Positions 18,931 to 24,243 of a DNA stretch of 24,243 bases are shown piece after piece. The notes beneath the pieces were generated by a model, which was given only the letters and a program-made list of their open reading frames with translations, was not told where the DNA came from and searched no databases. This DNA is from Rhizophlyctis rosea (lineage: Eukaryota; Chytridiomycota; Chytridiomycetes; Rhizophlyctidales; Rhizophlyctidaceae). Position numbers and translations under genes: made by a program. The stretch covers positions 1 through 24,243 of the forward strand of contig JADGJC010000471.1 of assembly GCA_027596075.1 (NCBI GenBank), written 5' to 3'. Every line of letters starts with the position of its first letter. The stretch's first letter is position 1.

Positions 18931-20140
18931 AATGATGTGGTTTGAAGAGGAAAGATGGGATGATTGGTGGGCGGTTGAGGGAGGTTGTTGGGAATGGGAC
19001 TGTGTTGACGGAGTGGGGTTTGCGTTGCAGTTGGGTAGATGGGGATGTTGTTCATGCGTTGAATTGATCTTTTGTCAATTGAATTGATTTGGTCTCTACA
19101 GGAGAATGTGAGGAAAGCACCATTCCTGCCGAAATGAAACACACATTGAAGCAACCCTTCCCTCAATGTAAGGAATGGCAACATATCTTGCTTTCCCCCC
19201 GTTATTTTACGCGCACAACGCGACATCGGGAATGCCGTGGACGAGAAGGACAATTGTTTCGCACGTCTCGGTGTGGGAAAAGAATCATCTTTCCATACTG
19301 CACTGTACATATAATTATCAACTGATTGTTGTTTTCTTCGTCGGGGCATGCCATCCGCGCAATATGGCAAATGACGAATGATGTTGTTACCTACTATTGT
19401 CCCACTCGCAGATTACTTCACATTCCCGCACCAAAATCATTCAGGGAAAAAGAGAACAAATTGATTCATGAGCAAAGAGACCAACTTGCCAGCAATCGTA
19501 CCGGAGAGGAAGTTGGAACGATCTTTCTTGCCAAAAGCTCATTTCCCGTGATCATCCAAGAACAAGAAGCTCAGTATTTGGCAAGGTATTGTCGAATGTG
19601 GACCGAACAGAAACAAAAGGGTGAAAAAAAGGTTGACCTCACACTGTGGTGGACGCAAATGCAACCCGCAGCCCTGTAACTGGTAGACCGGTTGTTATGT
19701 AATGTGCTGTTTTCATACCGGTCTGGATGGACAGATCTGACGGAACGTGTCAGCTTGGCCGGATACAAGCGTCAAGAGCATATCTACCCGGAAAGAAAAA
19801 GACGCCGGCAAAAGAATTGGAAAGCATTGGATTACATTGCAACGACAGATGCGTGAGACCATAATCAAATACTCCTATCCCATGGACTGTACTGGGGTTA
19901 AGCTGGGTAAGTAAGTTTGGCTCGCACAGGTCAATCTTCACTTCCGCACGAGAACTCTTGAGAACGGCCTGGCATACTATATTTCGATTCTCCCTTCCAC
20001 GTGGAAGCCATCCTTCGAAACCAGATACGTAGTCACATGTGTGGGTAGTCAGTGGGTTTCATCTCCCAGTGTTCCTTTTTCGTAGCATATCATGCGGCCC
20101 GTGATGTCAGAATGCTCAACACTCTAGAAGGATGCATATG
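18931..20140. other. Region without recognisable genes
   Basis: It starts with a G-rich stretch (18940-19050) ending near an acceptor-like CTCTACAG (19094-19101), so another exon of the JmjC locus might follow, but I cannot recognise one. The rest is mixed-composition DNA with no supported gene. Confidence 0.4.
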
Positions 20141-22380
20141 TGCTTCCATTTCACCAACTTGAGTGCTTGCAATCGTCTTACCATGCAGCATTTTGGGACA
20201 CGCAAATCATCATGGGTGGTTCTCATCCATATGTAATTTGGTCATCTGTTTCTTCTGTTTCGGCATCAGGGAGAAGAGGAGAACAAAAAAGAATCAATTT
20301 ACTCGACCAAGGACCAGAACGACCACTCCTCACTCTCATGTCCGATAGGGACGGTCGTCACAACAATTAAAGCAATCGACATCGGCTTGTCAGAAATGAG
20401 TGAGCACATCGACTATGCGTGGTGAATGGGGAGGTGTCTAGGGTATGAAGGACTGTTCTTGTCATGAAAACAAGAGGTATGTGTGTTTGTCCTTGTCTGA
20501 GACATCCGGGTCAAAAAAATCTGCTCGAAGAGGGCGACGTGGACATCTCTCAATATTTCGCCAAAATCCACCTTGAGCGACCAGGTAAACTAGCTCAACT
20601 CCTGCATTGAACTTATAATTCATAGCATGAACGGTCCAAGACTTTGACCACATGTTCACCTTCCCCAATGCTCCTTTAACACCTGCGGCCGCGGCATACA
20701 ATCAAAACAGAGATGCGTCGCGCAGGAAAGTCTGCCGATGTGATGTGGCTCACCACGCACCTCTTTTCGCCGGCCAACCAGTCCGGCCCGACTCACTGAT
20801 ATACACCACTTACACCTCTCGTGGAAGACCCATGCAGACCTGCGATCCAAGGTAATCATATTCTCTTTTTCGTCAAATCATGCTCACTTCCAGGCCCATG
20901 TGTGCAACGTTGTCGATCGCATAATCCATATTTGCAGGGTATCCCACATGTGTGGTGGTCCTGCTCCACTGAGTCAAGAAAGGTGAGGAAAGCTCCTTCA
21001 CGTATCTGAAACGACATAGGGTGGAAAAAGGTTGAATTTCCCATCGCCAATTCAGCATGTCCATTTTTGGACAATCTATGTCGAACATGGACCCGCAAAT
21101 CATCAAAGTGAGATCGACAACTGGTCAAGTACATGACGGACACACAGGCAACCGCAGTAGTTGTCGCTGCATGTTGTGCAAGTACTCTGCCAACACGTCC
21201 GGGTGGGATGGGTTGTTGATCTGATTGCATGACATGATCCGGATGGAAATGTCGTGGGGGTTCGCCAAATGTCCGCTCGAAACGAAGCGACCGACCGGGG
21301 CTGGTGCCAGGTGGTGGCATAGTCATGACATGGAGGGTCACAGCCATGCAATCGCTTGCTTGATCAACCGGCGAAGTGTGTTGGCAGCATGGGACAACAA
21401 GTTTTGACATGAAGCGGGAGTAAAGGGACGCAGCCATTTGAGGCACACTACAAGTTGTGATCAAAGGGGGATGACATCTTCTAACTCATGCGGAAGCGCA
21501 ACTCAAATATGACTTGCATGAGTAAGCAAGGCTGAGACAAAGATCTCCTAACGTCGCATATGACAGAAGGGGACAATAAACTTGCGACCCTTGACAAGCT
21601 CAAACTGAGCCGATTGATTATTGTTTGTAATCAACACACCGAATCCTTGAAGCTGTCGATCTTATTGCCATTTCCTAGCAGGAGAATGAGCACTCGGTCT
21701 GTAACCGCAAATTCGCGGGCAAATTAAAAGAGTTCTTACCTCCAATATACAACTGGACCCTCCAGCACGGCACCATGCCTCAAAAGCGCACAGTAATACT
21801 TGAGAAGGAATGAAGGAATGTTTGTTGTGTCTGATTGCAAAAGTCCACAATGCACATCTCGAATATATGCATGTTTTCATCTTGTATTCAATCACATCAA
21901 TAGAATCGGCTCTATTTCCTCAAGGCCAGTAAGGCCTGTTTTCAAAAGAGTGACTCCCAATGTTTGACGTGAACAGGACTTGTATCATATGTCTCACCTT
22001 ATCCTGTGCACCAACTTAGGCGATGACGGTGACTGTGTGCATATATGTGTTTCATTGGACACCCGCACTCAAATGGACGAACGAAAATATGTGCCGCCAG
22101 ACCTATCGCGCGCATTCCTTCCCTGTCTGACATTTCAGCAAGTCAAAGTCTTCGGCTACATTGTGAGAGGAACACCGTCTGATATTCACGTCATGGCTAG
22201 TTCATTCATACGGCACGCCGGGGCGAGTCATCACATGTCACGAACATTCCTCCCTTGCCAAAAACTCATAACACTCTTCCTACGCTTGTGCGCTCATACC
22301 TCCCACGTCGATAAATATCTACCGGAAGACATGTACATTGACATTGTGAGACAGGTTGCGGACGAACAGACGCAGACCTG
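20141..22380. other. Region without recognisable genes; repeat fragments
   Basis: At 20371-20390 the sequence CAATCGACATCGGCTTGTCA parallels 15551-15572. A minus-strand frame of 202 codons (21464-20856) and a plus-strand frame of 133 codons (21980-22381) are the longest. Both are His/Cys/Ser-rich without recognisable motifs, and I treat them as unsupported. Confidence 0.4.
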
Positions 22381-22985
22381 AGTGATGAAGGAGAAGGCTA
22401 GGCGGCTGCAGAGGGAGATTGAGGAGCGCTTTGATTGCTGGGTTGAATTTCTCGTTGGAGGGCAAGGCGGGTGGGCATGACGAGAGGTGGGGGAGATGTG
22501 GATGTGATAATGTGGATGCTTTGTGCTTTTGCGGGGCTTTGTAAACTTCTCAGAGGGTACGTTCCGTGGTTTCTCCTGTCCCGCGAGGGGGGGGGGGGGG
22601 GGGGGTTCCGCGCAGCGCCTATTGGAGTGTAGAGAGCGATATTATGAGACATAGTGAACTGATCGCAAGTGATGGGTTCGGAGGCCAGCCACTGCCTATT
22701 TAGTGCGCGTAGCGCATGGTCGGCGCGGAGCGCTCTTGTGGTCGTAAGGTTACAACAATGAGGAGAGAGCAGGTAGAGAAATGCAGGGAGGGGATGGTGA
22801 TGCCGGAGAAGAGGGGGAGGGAGATTTTAGGTGAAACGACGAGGTTGCGGTTGGATCCGTGGGAGGGGATTGAGAGGAATGTTGCCCCGGCAGGAATTTT
22901 GGGTGTTGGGGCGGGGAGCGTAATGGGTGGATGTGGATGTTGCCTGGGCCGGGGATGGTGAGGTGGGGAAGGGCATTAGAACGAA
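22381..22985. other. G-rich and repeat region without recognisable genes
   Basis: Apart from the G19 run, this stretch is G/A-rich on the plus strand, with a small perfect inverted repeat TGCGC-GTA-GCGCA (near 22702). It may be the 5' region or an intron of whatever lies at 23.0-23.4 kb. No gene is supported. Confidence 0.4.
22587..22605 (+). repeat. Poly-G run of 19
   Basis: Nineteen consecutive G on the plus strand, the longest G homopolymer in the window, bounded by CCGCGA and TTCCGCG. Length calls in such runs are unreliable, and the run may mark an assembly weak point. Confidence 0.95.
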
Positions 22986-23039
22986 CCGATGGCGAATGGG
23001 GCCCGAATGCTAGGGGTGCTGCATAGGGCCGTGGCGACG

Positions 23040-23385
23040 CCGACCACATGTGGCATCCACTTCGACAAGAGACGAAGCTGGTGTCGCTGTGGCTGTGTGG
23101 CACCCCGACAGTCAATTGAGGCCATGGAAGATCAACGTTTTGCTGTTGCAGCTGTTCAAAACCACATCAACGTGCGCACGGTGTTTACCATTTTCAGTAT
23201 CCTCCTCCTGGACTCATAGGTGTGAGAGTTCCGATGATTGTGGGCAGCAAGCACGCATATATTGGAGCAGGATGCTGCTCTCAAGCTAGCACATGCTGAT
23301 GTGGAGGTCGCGGTTGATGTTGCGAAACACCATGCCGCTGTTCCGAGGAAGTTTGAGATCTCCGCAATCGAAGGGGGAGGAGGTT
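23040..23385 (+). pseudogene. Possible frame-broken KH-domain (RNA-binding) fragment
   Basis: Two neighbouring frames carry KH-like strings. GLIGVRVPMIVGSKHAYIGAG lies at about 23211-23270, resembling the KH pattern V-x-V-P...G-x-I-I-G-x-G-G. DVEVAVDVAKHHAAV then RKFEISAIEGG lies at about 23299-23378, resembling the vigilin-type V-x-V...H-x-x-I-G-R...I-x-x-I-E. The step between them is +1, the same direction as in the JmjC locus. An upstream segment (DEAGVAVAVWHPDS, about 23068) may belong to the same protein. The two strings are closer together than real KH repeats and the GxxG loops are incomplete, so this is only a suggestion. Confidence 0.25.
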
Positions 23386-24243
23386 GGTCATGGTGGTGGT
23401 GGTATCATGGGGTGGTCTTGCATAGGAATTCGACGTCGATGGGTGGGGGTGTGGTGTTGGGTTGATGGTGAGCGTTTCTGGCGCAATGGGTGGAGAGATG
23501 GGTATAAACATTGGCGTTGCTGCTGGTGTCGATATCACCTCGTCGCCTTCACAACCCCTGCTTTTTTCCCATCCAACAACAGCAACGGCAGCAACAGCAT
23601 CCAATCCCACCCCAGCTTTCCAACCCGCACCCTCCATAGCTCTCCATCACCGCCCTACAACAACCCTTTCCCCCCAACCCCAATAACAGCCAACGCTTCC
23701 ACCGGCTACTCCTGCTGCCGCGGACAAGCGGTGTCGGATCTTCAGGTCATGGCGATTTTGAGTCAGACTGTTCCGTTCTCGGACCTGAAACCTTCCACGT
23801 GCCAATAGGAAAGACTGGAATGCGCTGCTGTCAAACCGCATTGGAGGATGATCTCGCATTCTCGCTACGACCTCTTCCGTCCAAACATTGGCCTTGATGT
23901 GTATGTCGAAGTTGAAGTGCACCTGCTCATTCTCTCGCCTTGAAAAAGATCAAGCTGGGGAGGCATTGATGCTGTGCGAATTTTTAAGCCAATGCCAAGT
24001 GGGGTGGAAACAACCAAAACACATCTGAACCTCTCTTTCTCTTCATCCATCCATTTAGGAAACTCCATGACCATATTTGATTGGACAACCGCCTTCCGCG
24101 TCCAAGATTGTGCCCATGGGTTCCTAGGCAACCTCTATTGCGCCACGGGAAAAGGTATATGATGTCCATCCCAAAATCAACCATATGCCCAATGAGCGCT
24201 CAACGGGCATGAAAAGCCAACGGGCGCCCTGCTATGCTTTTCC
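23386..24243. other. Terminal region without recognisable genes
   Basis: It contains GGT/TGG-rich simple sequence (23388-23420), then a C/A-rich stretch (23540-23700) whose open frames are low-complexity Ser/Pro/Thr/Ala. The rest (23700-24243) has frames open on both strands but no recognisable protein. A gene running off the right edge cannot be excluded. Confidence 0.35.

Noticed and set aside
20856..21464. Minus-strand open frame of 202 codons
   Set aside because: The longest frame in the repeat-rich part, but rich in His, Ser and Cys without any motif, overlapped by other open frames, and lacking introns or start context like the real genes.
21980..22381. Plus-strand open frame of 133 codons
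   Set aside because: No recognisable domain. The region lacks promoter or splice features that would support a gene.

Overview
The window reads as nuclear DNA of a fungus: intron-containing genes with GT-AG splicing, a mitochondrial import subunit, a fungal-type glycoside hydrolase and a JmjC-type chromatin protein. The membrane-anchored GH26 enzyme and the long introns suggest an early-diverging, zoosporic (chytrid-like) lineage, but that placement is inference. I see no bacterial, plasmid, phage or organelle signature and no tRNA, rRNA or CRISPR array.

Region 1 (1-6248) holds two intact, divergently transcribed genes. On the minus strand (2420 to 80) is a four-exon family GH26 (beta-mannanase-like) enzyme with an N-terminal membrane anchor. 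On the plus strand (3215 to 6248) is a five-exon TIM50, the inner-membrane receptor of the TIM23 protein import complex. About 0.8 kb separates the two start codons. Both spliced models stay in frame throughout and have whole-codon lengths (1401 and 1692 nt). Most of their introns are long (424, 446, 543 and 598 nt), G/T-rich on the sense strand in the 5' part, and C/A-rich just before the acceptor.

Region 2 (6249-7080) is an extremely G-rich, C-poor tract directly downstream of TIM50. Region 3 (about 7080-16980) has no gene I can recognise. It is a mosaic of old, diverged dispersed repeats, several carrying a T-tract, interrupted by a few G-rich stretches.

Region 4 (about 17070-18930, plus strand) holds the most interesting object. 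It is a JmjC (Fe(II)/2-oxoglutarate oxygenase) gene whose domain can be followed through the HxD...H metal-ligand pattern, but only by changing frame about 14 times. Every change is in the same direction (one surplus base), mostly in a homopolymer run. This is either a locally bad assembly with insertion errors or a pseudogene with a very one-sided mutation history.

Region 5 (18930-24243) is mostly repeat-like or featureless. It has a 19-base G run near 22.59 kb and a possible broken KH-domain (RNA-binding) fragment near 23.1-23.4 kb that also advances by +1 frame steps.

GH26 acts at the cell surface on polysaccharide, TIM50 acts in mitochondrial import, and the JmjC protein would act in the nucleus. 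Nothing suggests that these genes form one pathway.
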